This document shows, piece after piece, positions 23,917 to 32,006 of a stretch of DNA of 38,172 bases. Positions within the stretch are counted from its first letter, which is position 1, and each line of letters begins with the position of its first letter. The stretch lies in contig JAJEET010000152.1 in assembly GCA_022820835.1 (NCBI GenBank), forward strand, positions 1-38,172, given 5' to 3'. This stretch comes from Candidatus Poribacteria bacterium. GTDB taxonomy: Bacteria; Poribacteria; WGA-4E; WGA-3G. A program made the position numbers and the translations under genes. A model generated the notes under the pieces. That model saw only the letters and a list, made by a program, of their open reading frames with translations, ran no database searches and was not told the DNA's origin.

Positions 23917-25854
23917 TCATTTTTTTCTTAAAATTAGCAGTGTCAGATCATCAAATTGATCTGCTTCACCTTGAAAATCCATGACTGCTTTATGAAGCGA
24001 TGCGCGGATACCTTCGGCATCTTCGTCTTTACACGCTATAGATGCCTCAACGAGTCGTTCTTCGTCATAATAGTCGTCTTCTACATTAACAGTTTCTGTG
24101 ACACCGTCTGTATAATATACAACGACATCACCGCTGATAAGTTGAACATGCTCGGCTTCATATTCGGCAATGTTTGTAACCATATCGTTTGGAAACATAC
24201 CGAGCGGGATACCACCAACGTCCTCACCCAGCCATTTGTAAGTGCCATCTTTCCTAACGAGTAACGGAGGGTTGTGTCCGGCATTGAGCGTCGTAAGTAT
24301 ATCGGTTTCTGGATTAAGGTGGCTGTAGAAGAACGTGGCGTATTTCTCTTCCGTACCACTGGCATAAAGGAGAGAATTAAGCGTCATAGCCATATCAGCG
24401 ATTTCAGCGTACAACGGATTATGCGTAGGTGTTGTGTCATCCGCCTCTTCTCCAACTCCGTTTCGGACGCGCGATAATTCGGAAATGAGACCGGCGCGTA
24501 AAGTCGCCATAAGAAGCGCGGCTTGCATCCCTTTACCAGAGACATCCGCAATCGCTAATCCCCAACGTCCAGTAGGTAAAGCGATACAATCATAATAGTC
24601 GCCACCGACGGGTCCACGCGGTTCATAATGTCCTGCCACTTCGTATCCTGGAATGTCTGGGAGCATGTCGGGAATAAGGTTCTCTTGAATCTTTCGCGCC
24701 TCTTCCATTTCAGCCTGCAGCTGACGGGCTTCAAGTGCTTCTTGATGCAGACGTGCATTCTCAATCGCGACACCCGCCTGTTTCGCAAAAGAATCGAGCA
24801 AGATGACATCTTCATCAGTGAAAGCAGTGATGCTACCACCGCGTTCCTCTTTATCGCCAACGATAAGAATCCCTAAGACATCACCATCACGTCCAGGAAT
24901 CGGGACAGCCATCAGGTTCCTGCCCCCGAAAAGGGTATCGGATTCAGGTGGGCAGTGCCCCGGAAGCCCTTCTGTGACGACGGATTTCAGCACATTTTTG
25001 GATGTCAATTCTTGGGAGGTAGACGCATCTTCGCTGTATGGAATAACGAGTCCATTCCCGCTGTCCGTACCTGTCGTCCGTTCAAGCAGGGTTTCAGGAA
25101 ACGCGTAGTTCATCTTAAGCTCTTGTTGATCAATGTTGGTGAGCATGAGAGCACCAGCGTTCGCGTCAAGGAGTGAGACAGCTTGGTGGACTACCTGCTC
25201 CGCTGCTTCTTCAGGTTGCAGGAGTTGACAGATCTGTGGGGCACTCTCCGCGAGCATAAATAGACGAAATTTTTCGCTTTGAATGCCCTCAACCATCTGT
25301 GAATATGCAATTGCAATTGATATTTGATGTGCGAGTGTCGTCAGCAACTCCTTTTCCCATGCTTCTAACGTATCTCGTGCCAAAAATTTACCGAGACCGA
25401 TCATCCCTAAGAATTCGTCTTGAATCTTTAGGGGAACCCAGAGACGTATATCTATTACATCTGCGAGTTTAGCACTTCGCTCAAAAAATTGCTTAAGCGA
25501 TTCTGGTGGGGTGGCGTTCTCAATGAAAGCGTGTTGCAATAGAGCGGTTAGTTCGTCTGGTTCAACAGGGACGGGTGGGAATACCTCATCGGGTGTCACC
25601 GCAACGACATCAAGGTTTTGCTGCGTCGGGTGATAACGCAGTATGGCACCGCGTCTAATTTGCAAGGTTCCGAGCGTGATACGGAGATACGTTTTGCTTG
25701 AATGATTGAAATTTGTATGACCTGAGATCAGCGTTTGCCCCAAATGTTCCAATTCGGATAGGCTGAAGATGAGCCGTTCCATCGTCTGTTCGGCCGTGCT
25801 TTGCGGTTTAGGTGTTTGCAAATTAGCTCCTAATGACTTGCTCGGGTCTTTCAT
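23917..25854 (-). CDS. GAF-GAF-SpoIIE (RsbU-type) serine phosphatase
   Basis: PP2C-like phosphatase expected to dephosphorylate the STAS antagonist encoded just upstream, thereby releasing a target by partner switching. From ATG 25854, two GAF sensor domains occupy about residues 45-205 and 210-375, the second with GNGLVIPYSEDAS and NLMAVPIPGRDGDVLGILIV. A helical linker (ALEARQLQAEMEEARKIQENL) leads to the SpoIIE domain with GPVGGDYYD, IADVSGKGMQAALLM, LNAGHNPPLL and YYTDGVTETV. These carry the metal-binding Asp/Gly positions, so it should be active. TTG 25911 is in frame but adds an unlikely leader. It is soluble; the ligands of the GAF domains are unknown. Confidence 0.93.
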   Translation of the reverse strand: MKDPSKSLGANLQTPKPQSTAEQTMERLIFSLSELEHLGQTLISGHTNFNHSSKTYLRITLGTLQIRRGAILRYHPTQQNLDVVAVTPDEVFPPVPVEPDELTALLQHAFIENATPPESLKQFFERSAKLADVIDIRLWVPLKIQDEFLGMIGLGKFLARDTLEAWEKELLTTLAHQISIAIAYSQMVEGIQSEKFRLFMLAESAPQICQLLQPEEAAEQVVHQAVSLLDANAGALMLTNIDQQELKMNYAFPETLLERTTGTDSGNGLVIPYSEDASTSQELTSKNVLKSVVTEGLPGHCPPESDTLFGGRNLMAVPIPGRDGDVLGILIVGDKEERGGSITAFTDEDVILLDSFAKQAGVAIENARLHQEALEARQLQAEMEEARKIQENLIPDMLPDIPGYEVAGHYEPRGPVGGDYYDCIALPTGRWGLAIADVSGKGMQAALLMATLRAGLISELSRVRNGVGEEADDTTPTHNPLYAEIADMAMTLNSLLYASGTEEKYATFFYSHLNPETDILTTLNAGHNPPLLVRKDGTYKWLGEDVGGIPLGMFPNDMVTNIAEYEAEHVQLISGDVVVYYTDGVTETVNVEDDYYDEERLVEASIACKDEDAEGIRASLHKAVMDFQGEADQFDDLTLLILRKK

Positions 25855-26006
25855 AATATTGTTCCACAAATCCGTTTCGATTTTTATTTTATTAATGATT
25901 ACAGATGTCAAAAGACACGAGTAAAAGTCTACCGAAAATCTTCAGAAAATTTAAGGGCGACAGATCTTGATAGACAACCGAATTAAATTCGCTTTCCAGA
26001 CGAAAC

Positions 26007-26351
26007 TTATAAATTTGCAATTGCAGATTCTTCGTCTGGGAAGATACCGGCGTATTTTGCAAGTGCCATCATCTTAAAGGTACGTTCTTGTGTAGCCGAC
26101 AATCCACAGAAATTCAAGGTGCCTTCACGTTCCTCAAGGGCCTCTATGATTTCAATAAGTATAGATATACCGATGCTATTAATAAGCGTTGTTTTCTCAA
26201 GGTTGATGACCAATTGTGTGTGTCCGTTCTGAATGAGTTCCCGCGCCTTTTCAGAAAGTTGTTCACCGAGCGCATCGTTCAGGTATCCAGCTGTTTCAAT
26301 TACCGCGTGTTCCTGTCCTTCGCGGATTTGAATATCAAATTTGTTTAGCAA
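26007..26351 (-). CDS. STAS-domain anti-sigma factor antagonist
   Basis: SpoIIAA/RsbV-like protein of 114 residues that would bind the RsbW-like kinase when unphosphorylated. The phosphoacceptor loop reads LINSIGISILIEI; Ser59 is the likely site, though the usual D-S-(S/T)-G is changed to N-S-I-G. The TTG start is supported by AAGGAGG 8 nt upstream. It lies between the kinase and the phosphatase genes, all on the minus strand, making a complete three-part partner-switching module. Confidence 0.93.
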   Translation of the reverse strand: MLNKFDIQIREGQEHAVIETAGYLNDALGEQLSEKARELIQNGHTQLVINLEKTTLINSIGISILIEIIEALEEREGTLNFCGLSATQERTFKMMALAKYAGIFPDEESAIANL

Positions 26352-26412
26352 AGTGCTTACCTCCTTCGTAAACTCTGAGTATGGAATGCAAACTGTCCCC
26401 TATAACCTAAAG

Positions 26413-26441
26413 ATGATATGTAGAAAAGCCGTCGCTGCCAA
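26413..26441 (-). promoter_or_regulatory. Possible sigma70-type promoter for the STAS gene
   Basis: On the minus strand TTGGCA (26436-26441), 17 nt, then TATCAT (26413-26418). It would start transcription in the gap after the RsbW-like gene and give a leader of about 55 nt. Moderate match only. Confidence 0.4.
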
Positions 26442-26520
26442 TAGGAATTTGCGCGGGACTCTATATGGCTGATCCCGACTGCCAAATTGCCCTACTGATA
26501 TAGCGAAAACAGGATTAAGT

Positions 26521-26958
26521 TTAGGCGGTTCTCCTACTCTTTCTCTTGATGACGCTAACTGTTGTACCGTTGGAGCTGCTTTCTATGTCTACCTCATCCA
26601 TTAGGCTTCTAACAATTTGTAGACCTCTACCGCGCTTGCGCAGGTCAGGGTGTACACTTGGGCTCCCGAGTAAGCGGGTACCATCCAGAATATCGGGGGT
26701 TATACCGACCCCTCGATCCATAATTTTAAACTGCAACTGATCCTCAGAAAGCAGGAACTCAATATGAACTGCGTTATCATCGCTTTGGCTATGCTCAAAA
26801 GCGTTTATGCAGGTTTCAATAATCGCGAGTTGAATCTCTTCAACCTGACCCTCCTCAAAATCCATCAATTCTGCAAGGACAGAGGCGGTTTTCGCTGCAG
26901 CAAGTTCCATATCAGGGTACATTGGTATAGTGAGGAGTACTTTGTGTTCTAATGACAC
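26521..26958 (-). CDS. RsbW-like anti-sigma factor / serine kinase (HATPase_c_2)
   Basis: GHKL-fold protein that would phosphorylate the STAS antagonist and sequester a sigma factor or other target. The ATP-binding boxes are visible: N-box EIQLAIIETCINAFEHS, G1 DRGVGI, G2 KRGRGLQIVRSLMDEV. The open frame begins at ATG 26979 (MSKEGK), but those bases form AGGAGG, which lies 8 nt from GTG 26958; the GTG start giving 145 residues is therefore preferred. A strong promoter sits about 155 bp upstream. No sigma factor gene is present in the window, so the target is unknown. Confidence 0.92.
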   Translation of the reverse strand: MSLEHKVLLTIPMYPDMELAAAKTASVLAELMDFEEGQVEEIQLAIIETCINAFEHSQSDDNAVHIEFLLSEDQLQFKIMDRGVGITPDILDGTRLLGSPSVHPDLRKRGRGLQIVRSLMDEVDIESSSNGTTVSVIKRKSRRTA

Positions 26959-27113
26959 GCTTTTTCCCTCCTTGCTCATTGTTATACCTATAAATCCGTT
27001 CTAATTTTATACATCTTCGTTTCGGTCATATCGTAGAGACCCATTTGTATAACTTATAACATTACGTAGATCCAAATTTTTCACAGACGCACGGCTACCG
27101 AGACTGAATTAAA

Positions 27114-27143
27114 AATATACTATATTTCTTCAAATTGTGTCAA
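27114..27143 (-). promoter_or_regulatory. Strong sigma70-type promoter for the partner-switching genes
   Basis: On the minus strand TTGACA (27138-27143), an 18-nt spacer and TATATT (27114-27119). The -35 is perfect. It would start transcription near 27107 and leave a leader of about 150 nt before GTG 26958, in an AT-rich gap without a gene (26980-27220). Confidence 0.65.
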
Positions 27144-27220
27144 CACTTTTATTGTTTTACGTATTTGCATTCCAGAATACCTTATGTATGCTTTTTCCTT
27201 ATTGTTGTACGTATCGGTAT

Positions 27221-27775
27221 TTAGGAAACCGGAGCCTTCGTTGCGTCAACAATTCTGCGCGCTTCATCAATACGCGCGGATGCTTCTGAAACTCGTGGCT
27301 GATAGGTTGCGAATTTTACCATATCGCAATTGGCGAGTACTTGCTGAACCCGATTAATATACTCTACACCTATCTCGGCGTGCAACATCGCTTGAAGCAG
27401 TGCTGTCGTTGTTAACTCTAACGCAGGAATCCTATATCGGGCACTGATATATTCTCGGAGCGTGTGGGCAACTTGCGTGTGATACATCTCTATATCGCCG
27501 CGCGCAAGCATATCCGATGTCTCAATCGCTTTCAAACGTTCGTATGCCACCTCATGGGGCAGCGGGACATCCACCACTTCGTCTTCGGATTCCGCTAAGT
27601 TTTGGTGCCGTTTTCGGAGATAGAGCCATACAGGTGCAGCTATAAGTCCGAGTATCATCATAGTGCCGATAAAATAAGGGAGTAGACTCTCGGAAACCTC
27701 CATCGGCGGTTTGATATCGCGTAATCTTTGCCCGTTTACCGCGCTTTGCATAAAAACTTGTGTAAGTACAGACAT
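27221..27775 (-). CDS. DUF4381-like membrane protein of the Bat/MoxR cluster type
   Basis: Protein of 184 residues with one membrane helix (about 31-53, LLPYFIGTMMILGLIAAPVWLYL) followed by a basic RKRHQ and a soluble helical domain with HEVAYERLKAIETSDMLARG, VAHTLREYISARYRIPALELTT and LANCDMVKFATYQP. This pattern matches DUF4381 or BatD C-terminal-type proteins found with DUF58 and VWA genes. It is split from those genes here by the kinase-antagonist-phosphatase set. ATG follows CAGGAAAT at short spacing. The family assignment is from memory of the pattern. Confidence 0.7.
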   Translation of the reverse strand: MSVLTQVFMQSAVNGQRLRDIKPPMEVSESLLPYFIGTMMILGLIAAPVWLYLRKRHQNLAESEDEVVDVPLPHEVAYERLKAIETSDMLARGDIEMYHTQVAHTLREYISARYRIPALELTTTALLQAMLHAEIGVEYINRVQQVLANCDMVKFATYQPRVSEASARIDEARRIVDATKAPVS

Positions 27776-27833
27776 ATTTCCTGCGAGATGGTGCGCTATA
27801 CGACCCTATATCTAAAAAAATCCAGGCTTCCTC

Positions 27834-28424
27834 TTACGCTATACACGGTTCGACAATTATCGACTTCGGGGAAGTTGGGCACGCGTACTGACAAACACCA
27901 CATCCGGTGCAGCCGGATTCGAGTACCTCTACAACACCTTCTGGCGTGAGATGGATCGCATCCTCTCCAATCGGACAGGTATCAATGCAATACGTGCAAG
28001 CAACGTTGTTCGTGCGAAGGCACGTCTTGACATTGAACACTGCCAGACCGATCCTAATATCTTCGGCGTAGACAGGTTTTAGGGCACCACTCGGACATAC
28101 ATACATACATGCTAACGAATCACAGATAACACACGGTTGTTCGTCAGGGTCGATGTAAGGGGTGTTGGTGGTAGCAGATTGAACGTTTTTCAACGGAAGA
28201 ATAGCGTCTGCCGGACAGTTCTTGATACAGTTACCACACCGATGACATGTCTCCAAGAATTCCGCTTCAGGCAATGCTCCCGGTGGACGTAAGATATACC
28301 CTCTCTTCGGTTCTTCAATTGGTGAATGTTCATGCCTTTGGTCGTCAAGAAATTCGGCAACCGGTTGCATGATTTGGTTGAGTGCTTCCTTGAAAAAACC
28401 GCGTCTCCCTGTTTCACGAGCCAT
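27834..28424 (-). CDS. Four-cluster 4Fe-4S ferredoxin, NapG/MauM-like
   Basis: Iron-sulfur electron carrier of about 196 residues. Four Cys clusters are visible in order: CHRCGNCIKNCP, CVICDSLACMYVCP, CLRTNNVACTYCIDTCP and CTGCGVCQYACP, as in the NapG/MauM family. The N terminus has RRGFFKEAL, which resembles a twin-arginine signal but lacks an obvious hydrophobic stretch, so export is doubtful. TTG 28442 is in frame; ATG 28424 (MARETGRRG) is preferred, with GAGG 12 nt upstream. It follows the SufR-like regulator gene by 45 bp, so the regulator may govern it. The redox partner is not in the window. Confidence 0.85.
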   Translation of the reverse strand: MARETGRRGFFKEALNQIMQPVAEFLDDQRHEHSPIEEPKRGYILRPPGALPEAEFLETCHRCGNCIKNCPADAILPLKNVQSATTNTPYIDPDEQPCVICDSLACMYVCPSGALKPVYAEDIRIGLAVFNVKTCLRTNNVACTYCIDTCPIGEDAIHLTPEGVVEVLESGCTGCGVCQYACPTSPKSIIVEPCIA

Positions 28425-28469
28425 GCTATGATTTGTCCTCAAAAATTGTGGGCAGTTCTGACACCGAGA

Positions 28470-29102
28470 CTACTCTTCAGAGGTTTTTGGAATCCGATAG
28501 CAGCATCTGTGGCTTCCCTGCATCAGATGTTCTTCGCGAACAATCTTTGCATCCAAAGACTGGCGGAAGAGAGCCAATTCGATCTCACATACGTGCGGAT
28601 ATTCCTGTGCAATTACTGCAATAGGGCAGTTATGCTCGATCAAAACGTAATCGTCTTCTTCCTCGTGGAACCGCGCCATGTACCCCTCTTCATCACGGAT
28701 ACAGGCAAGTTCTTTGACGCGTTCAGGTAATATTTTCCCTTCAAGCCGAAGCTGATATGCCTTCAGTTGAGATTTCATACGTTCACGGAATACTTTATTG
28801 ATGAAACCGGGACCGTTAAATTTCGCTACCTCATTCATCAGGCCAACAGCAAAGTTGGCGTAGGTAGTCGGGAAGAGATTGTTTGCTTCATCGGTTAATC
28901 GATAGATGTGCGGTGGACGGCCGCGCCCCTGTTTTTCTTGGTAATGTTCAACCAAACCTTCCGTTTCAAGTATTGCGAGGTGTTGCCGGACCCCCATTTG
29001 GCTGATATGCAGGGCGTCTGTCAGTTGACCGATAGTCATGCTGGCGCGCATTTTCAGCAGCTGCAGGATTCGCATTCGGGTTTCACTTATTTCGCAATTC
29101 AC
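28470..29102 (-). CDS. SufR-like Fe-S-binding HTH transcriptional regulator
   Basis: Protein of 210 residues. An N-terminal winged helix-turn-helix (TIGQLTDALHISQMGVRQHLAILETEGLVEHY, then a GRGRPPHIYRLT wing) is followed by a C-terminal domain with three conserved cysteines: Cys159 (HNCPI), Cys172 and Cys200, spaced C-x12-C-x27-C as I recall for SufR, where they hold an Fe-S cluster. A second Cys (201) is adjacent. It likely senses Fe-S or redox status and represses target genes. GTG start with GAGG 6 nt upstream. The neighbouring ferredoxin gene and the divergent PhyH gene are candidate targets. It is not proven to regulate suf genes; none are in the window. Confidence 0.85.
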   Translation of the reverse strand: MNCEISETRMRILQLLKMRASMTIGQLTDALHISQMGVRQHLAILETEGLVEHYQEKQGRGRPPHIYRLTDEANNLFPTTYANFAVGLMNEVAKFNGPGFINKVFRERMKSQLKAYQLRLEGKILPERVKELACIRDEEGYMARFHEEEDDYVLIEHNCPIAVIAQEYPHVCEIELALFRQSLDAKIVREEHLMQGSHRCCYRIPKTSEE

Positions 29103-29145
29103 AGATTACCTCAATTTCATATAGATAGATAAAATTACATCTTTA

Positions 29146-29157
29146 CATACTTTTACA
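29146..29157 (-). promoter_or_regulatory. Candidate operator, regulator side
   Basis: The minus strand reads TGTAAAAGTATG, 12 nt downstream of the -10 hexamer of the regulator gene. The identical 12-mer is found at 29355-29366 behind the -10 of the divergent PhyH gene, in the same orientation relative to transcription. The surrounding GTAAAGATGTAA on the minus strand repeats part of the motif. Confidence 0.5.
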
Positions 29158-29169
29158 ACCTTATAAAGC

Positions 29170-29199
29170 ATTATACCACAAGTGCATATCACAATTCAA
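29170..29199 (-). promoter_or_regulatory. Sigma70-type promoter for the SufR-like gene
   Basis: On the minus strand TTGAAT (29194-29199), an 18-nt spacer and a perfect TATAAT (29170-29175). Transcription would start near 29163 and reach GTG 29102. The region 29103-29409 (307 bp) holds no gene, only these two divergent promoters and their shared motif. Confidence 0.65.
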
Positions 29200-29323
29200 G
29201 GGTTAAACGAATTTGGCACACAGTTATTCAATTTTAAGAAATTATTGGATTGGCTGCCTTTTTTTAGGATCCGGTGCGAAAACTATCTGCTACCAGTCAG
29301 CCTTGATTTTCTTGATTTTTCTT

Positions 29324-29352
29324 TTGTCTATTTCTTATTTCTATGCTACAAT
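29324..29352 (+). promoter_or_regulatory. Sigma70-type promoter for the divergent PhyH gene
   Basis: TTGTCT (29324-29329), 17 nt and TACAAT (29347-29352), with transcription expected to start near 29359, inside the candidate operator. That position would allow direct repression. Confidence 0.6.
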
Positions 29353-29354
29353 TC

Positions 29355-29366
29355 TGTAAAAGTATG
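29355..29366 (+). promoter_or_regulatory. Candidate operator, PhyH side
   Basis: TGTAAAAGTATG, identical in sequence and in orientation relative to transcription to the motif on the regulator side (29146-29157). It begins 2 nt after the -10 hexamer. Confidence 0.5.
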
Positions 29367-29409
29367 TTTGCGCACCTATTGATACGAAGTACTAAAAGGA
29401 GATGCGGAA

Positions 29410-30222
29410 TTGCAGTACGAACTCACCGAATCACAAATCAACGATTATCAGGAAAACGGATTTCTGGTCATTGAGAACTTTCTTAATGCCGATGAACTCA
29501 AGGAATGGCGACGTTGCACCGATGAATCTGTCGAAGAACGGCTCGGTACCTCCGTTGAACAGATGACGAATCAGTTGGATCCGTCTAACTTTTACGCGCG
29601 GGTCTTTACGCAATGCTTGCGCTTAGCGGATTCACACACAGGTATGCGGAAACTGGTACACGCCCCAAAAATCGGAAAGATGGCGACTCTACTCGCGGGG
29701 ACTGATGGCATGCGTATCTGGCACGACCAAGCCCTCATTAAGCCGCCGTCTGGGAACCCGACAGCATGGCATCTCGACGTACCGTACTGGTCGTTTGATT
29801 CACGCGATGCGATTTCGTTCTGGGTTGCGTTAGACGATGCCACCCTCGCGAACGGTTGTATGTGGTATCTACCTGGCACGCATAAGACCGCACGTTTTGA
29901 TAACGTCGGTATCGGTGAAAACATAGGCGCGTTGTTCAATGTGTACCCGGAATGGAAAAAACTTGAACCGCAATCTGCACCCTGTCCGGCGGGCTCCATG
30001 GTCTGGCACAACGGGTTAACAGCACACGGTGCGGGGGCGAATATGACATTCTCACACCGTCGCGCAATGACCTGCGGTTTCATGCCTGATGGATGCACCT
30101 TTAATGGAAAAAGAAACATCCTGCCAGAAGACTATTTCAACTCGCTCGAAATTGGTGATGTGCTTAACAATAATGTCCAGAACACACTCGTCTGGCATAA
30201 GGATTGGGAGACAGGGGAATAG
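29410..30222 (+). CDS. Phytanoyl-CoA dioxygenase (PhyH) family protein
   Basis: Fe(II)/2-oxoglutarate oxygenase of 270 residues. The iron ligands are seen as WHLD (His121, Asp123) and His206 (GLTAHGAGAN), with Arg217 or 218 (SHRRAM) for 2-oxoglutarate. It has the family's LANGCMWYLPGTHK and PAGSMVWHNG segments. It is about 35 residues shorter than the PhyH at 19601 and differs in its active-site loop (KPPSGNPTAW), so the two probably act on different substrates. The TTG start follows AAGGAG at 8 nt. It is divergent to the SufR-like regulator with a shared motif; an iron enzyme under an Fe-S regulator makes sense. Confidence 0.9.
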   Translation: MQYELTESQINDYQENGFLVIENFLNADELKEWRRCTDESVEERLGTSVEQMTNQLDPSNFYARVFTQCLRLADSHTGMRKLVHAPKIGKMATLLAGTDGMRIWHDQALIKPPSGNPTAWHLDVPYWSFDSRDAISFWVALDDATLANGCMWYLPGTHKTARFDNVGIGENIGALFNVYPEWKKLEPQSAPCPAGSMVWHNGLTAHGAGANMTFSHRRAMTCGFMPDGCTFNGKRNILPEDYFNSLEIGDVLNNNVQNTLVWHKDWETGE

Positions 30223-30223
30223 T

Positions 30224-30405
30224 TAACAGTTATCAGTTGTCAGTTGTCAGTTAAGAGGTATTTGATACTCTATTATTTCTTGGTAACCGTCGGTAGTTCA
30301 ATTGGGTGACAACCGTTAGAAAAAAATGTAACTTGTATCAGAAGCCAGACTGATAACCGATAACTGAAAACCGTTTCCTCTGACAACTGATAAATGATAA
30401 CCACT
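30224..30405. repeat. Heptamer element between PhyH and the sulfatase-like gene
   Basis: TTAACAGTTATCAGTTGTCA-type units (30224-30254) followed by AAGAGG on one side, and CTGATAACCGATAACTGAAA plus CCTCTGACAACTGATAAATG (30349-30400) on the other. The arms are complementary (TTATCAG/CTGATAA, AAGAGG/CCTCT). No gene is visible between them. Confidence 0.75.
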
Positions 30406-30423
30406 AAAAAGGAGATCTCAAGT

Positions 30424-31821
30424 ATGGCAAAACAACCGAATATCGTCCTGATGGGAGTCGATTCGCTCCTCGCGACGCACATGAGTTGCTACGGATACCA
30501 CCACCTGACGACACCGCATATTGACCGATTTGCGGAGAGCGGAACCCTCTTTGAAAAAACTTACAGCGCACATATCCCGACAACGAGTGCTTATGCCTCA
30601 ATGCTGACAGGTATGGATACGTTCAGCACACAGGTGGTCGCATTGCGTCACCAAGGACCGCTCCGTGAAGAGGTCAAAACGTTAGCGGAAATCCTACGGG
30701 AAGCAGGTTACGACACCACCTGTGTCGGATTCGGCGGCCCGAGTGGTCGTGGGTTCGATACCTATCTCGAATTCTCTGGCTGGGGACCTGATGAAAGTGG
30801 ACGCAGTCCGAAAGCGGAAAATCTCAACAAAACGACTCTGCCCGAACTGAATCGGTTGATTGATCAAAGCGACGAAAAACCGTTCTTCTTGTTTCTACGC
30901 CACATGGATCCGCACTCTCCGTATCTACCGCCCGCGCCTTATGAACGGACGTTCTATCACGGTGACGAGTGTGATCCGAGCAATAAATCCATGGAGCCGG
31001 TAATGGCGTTCAAACCGTTTTGCGATTATTTCGCCTCTTGGATGCCGCCGGGAATCACCGACAAGGATTACGTCATCGCGCAATATGACGGTGCTATCGC
31101 CTATATGGATGCATGTATTCAGACGCTTTTCAATGCGCTTGAAACGCGCGGCGTGATGGACGAAACGATTATTGTTATCAATGGCGATCACGGTGAAACG
31201 CTCTACGACCACGAATGCTGGTTTGACCATCACGGACTCTACGATGTCACTTTACATGTACCGCTGATTATCCGCTACCCCGGGCGCGTGCCTGCCGGAA
31301 AACGGGTGTCCGGTTATAACCAACACAAGGATCTCGTCCCGACGCTTCTTGAACTTGCAGATATCGAAACCGATATTGAATTTGATGGTCAGAGCCTCAC
31401 ACCGATGATTCGCGGCGAGATCGCTTCTTACGATAGTGAGTTCTATATCACAGAATGCACGTGGATGCGTAAGCACGGTTGGCGGACCCCCGAATGGAAA
31501 CTCATCGTCGCGCTCGAACCCGACTTCCATTTCAAGCCACCTGTTGAACTCTATAACCTGATCCAAGACCCTGATGAAAACAACAACCTCGTTGATGAAC
31601 ACCCGGATATCGTCAACGTTTTGGAAACACGGATGAAAAACTGGATCCTCAAACGAGAACAGGAGACAGGATTGGCGAACCCGATCATGCATCAGGGAGA
31701 TTGGCACGGGAAAAAAGGTGTCGGTGCGTTCAAAACCTCCGAACAGGCGTATGATACCCTCCATATCGGGAACCCGGGTGAAGCCGCACGTTTACAAGCG
31801 AAATCTCGCGAGGAAAAATAG
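30424..31821 (+). CDS. Sulfatase-like hydrolase without the formylglycine motif
   Basis: Alkaline-phosphatase-superfamily protein of 465 residues. Metal-binding parts are present: NIVLMGVDSLLATHMSCYGY at the N terminus and INGDHGETLYDHECWFDHHG in the middle, then HKDLVPTLLELADIE and ELYNLIQDPDENNNL as in arylsulfatases. The usual C/S-x-P-x-R activation motif is replaced: the aligned segment is IPTTSAYASMLTG, with Thr53 at the Cys position, Ser for Pro and Tyr for Arg. It cannot be a formylglycine sulfatase; a Thr nucleophile would suit a phosphodiesterase or phosphonate hydrolase. No signal peptide is seen. ATG 30424 is preferred over 30394, with AAGGAG 9 nt upstream. Confidence 0.87.
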   Translation: MAKQPNIVLMGVDSLLATHMSCYGYHHLTTPHIDRFAESGTLFEKTYSAHIPTTSAYASMLTGMDTFSTQVVALRHQGPLREEVKTLAEILREAGYDTTCVGFGGPSGRGFDTYLEFSGWGPDESGRSPKAENLNKTTLPELNRLIDQSDEKPFFLFLRHMDPHSPYLPPAPYERTFYHGDECDPSNKSMEPVMAFKPFCDYFASWMPPGITDKDYVIAQYDGAIAYMDACIQTLFNALETRGVMDETIIVINGDHGETLYDHECWFDHHGLYDVTLHVPLIIRYPGRVPAGKRVSGYNQHKDLVPTLLELADIETDIEFDGQSLTPMIRGEIASYDSEFYITECTWMRKHGWRTPEWKLIVALEPDFHFKPPVELYNLIQDPDENNNLVDEHPDIVNVLETRMKNWILKREQETGLANPIMHQGDWHGKKGVGAFKTSEQAYDTLHIGNPGEAARLQAKSREEK

Positions 31822-31857
31822 GCATTGGTTATCAGTTGTCAGTTAAGAGATTTCTGA

Positions 31858-31949
31858 TTAAATCCGCTTTCCATAGCGTCAAAAACGTAGCTCGTAATGA
31901 AGCAGATCGCTTATGGGCGAGTACGCCGCAAAATGGAGAGCGGATTTAA
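31858..31949. repeat. 92-bp element with 17-bp terminal inverted repeats
   Basis: TTAAATCCGCTTTCCAT (31858-31874) and ATGGAGAGCGGATTTAA (31933-31949) pair over 17 bp with one mismatch. The inside contains TGGGCGAGTACGCCGCAAAA (31914-31933), repeated exactly at 37205-37224 without the terminal repeats. It fits a small non-autonomous element or a structured RNA. It follows a heptamer block (31829-31846). Confidence 0.7.
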
Positions 31950-32006
31950 GAAAGGCATGTCGAAGTTCAAACCCACGTTATTTAACCGTAAGGAAATTTA
32001 AAAAAT

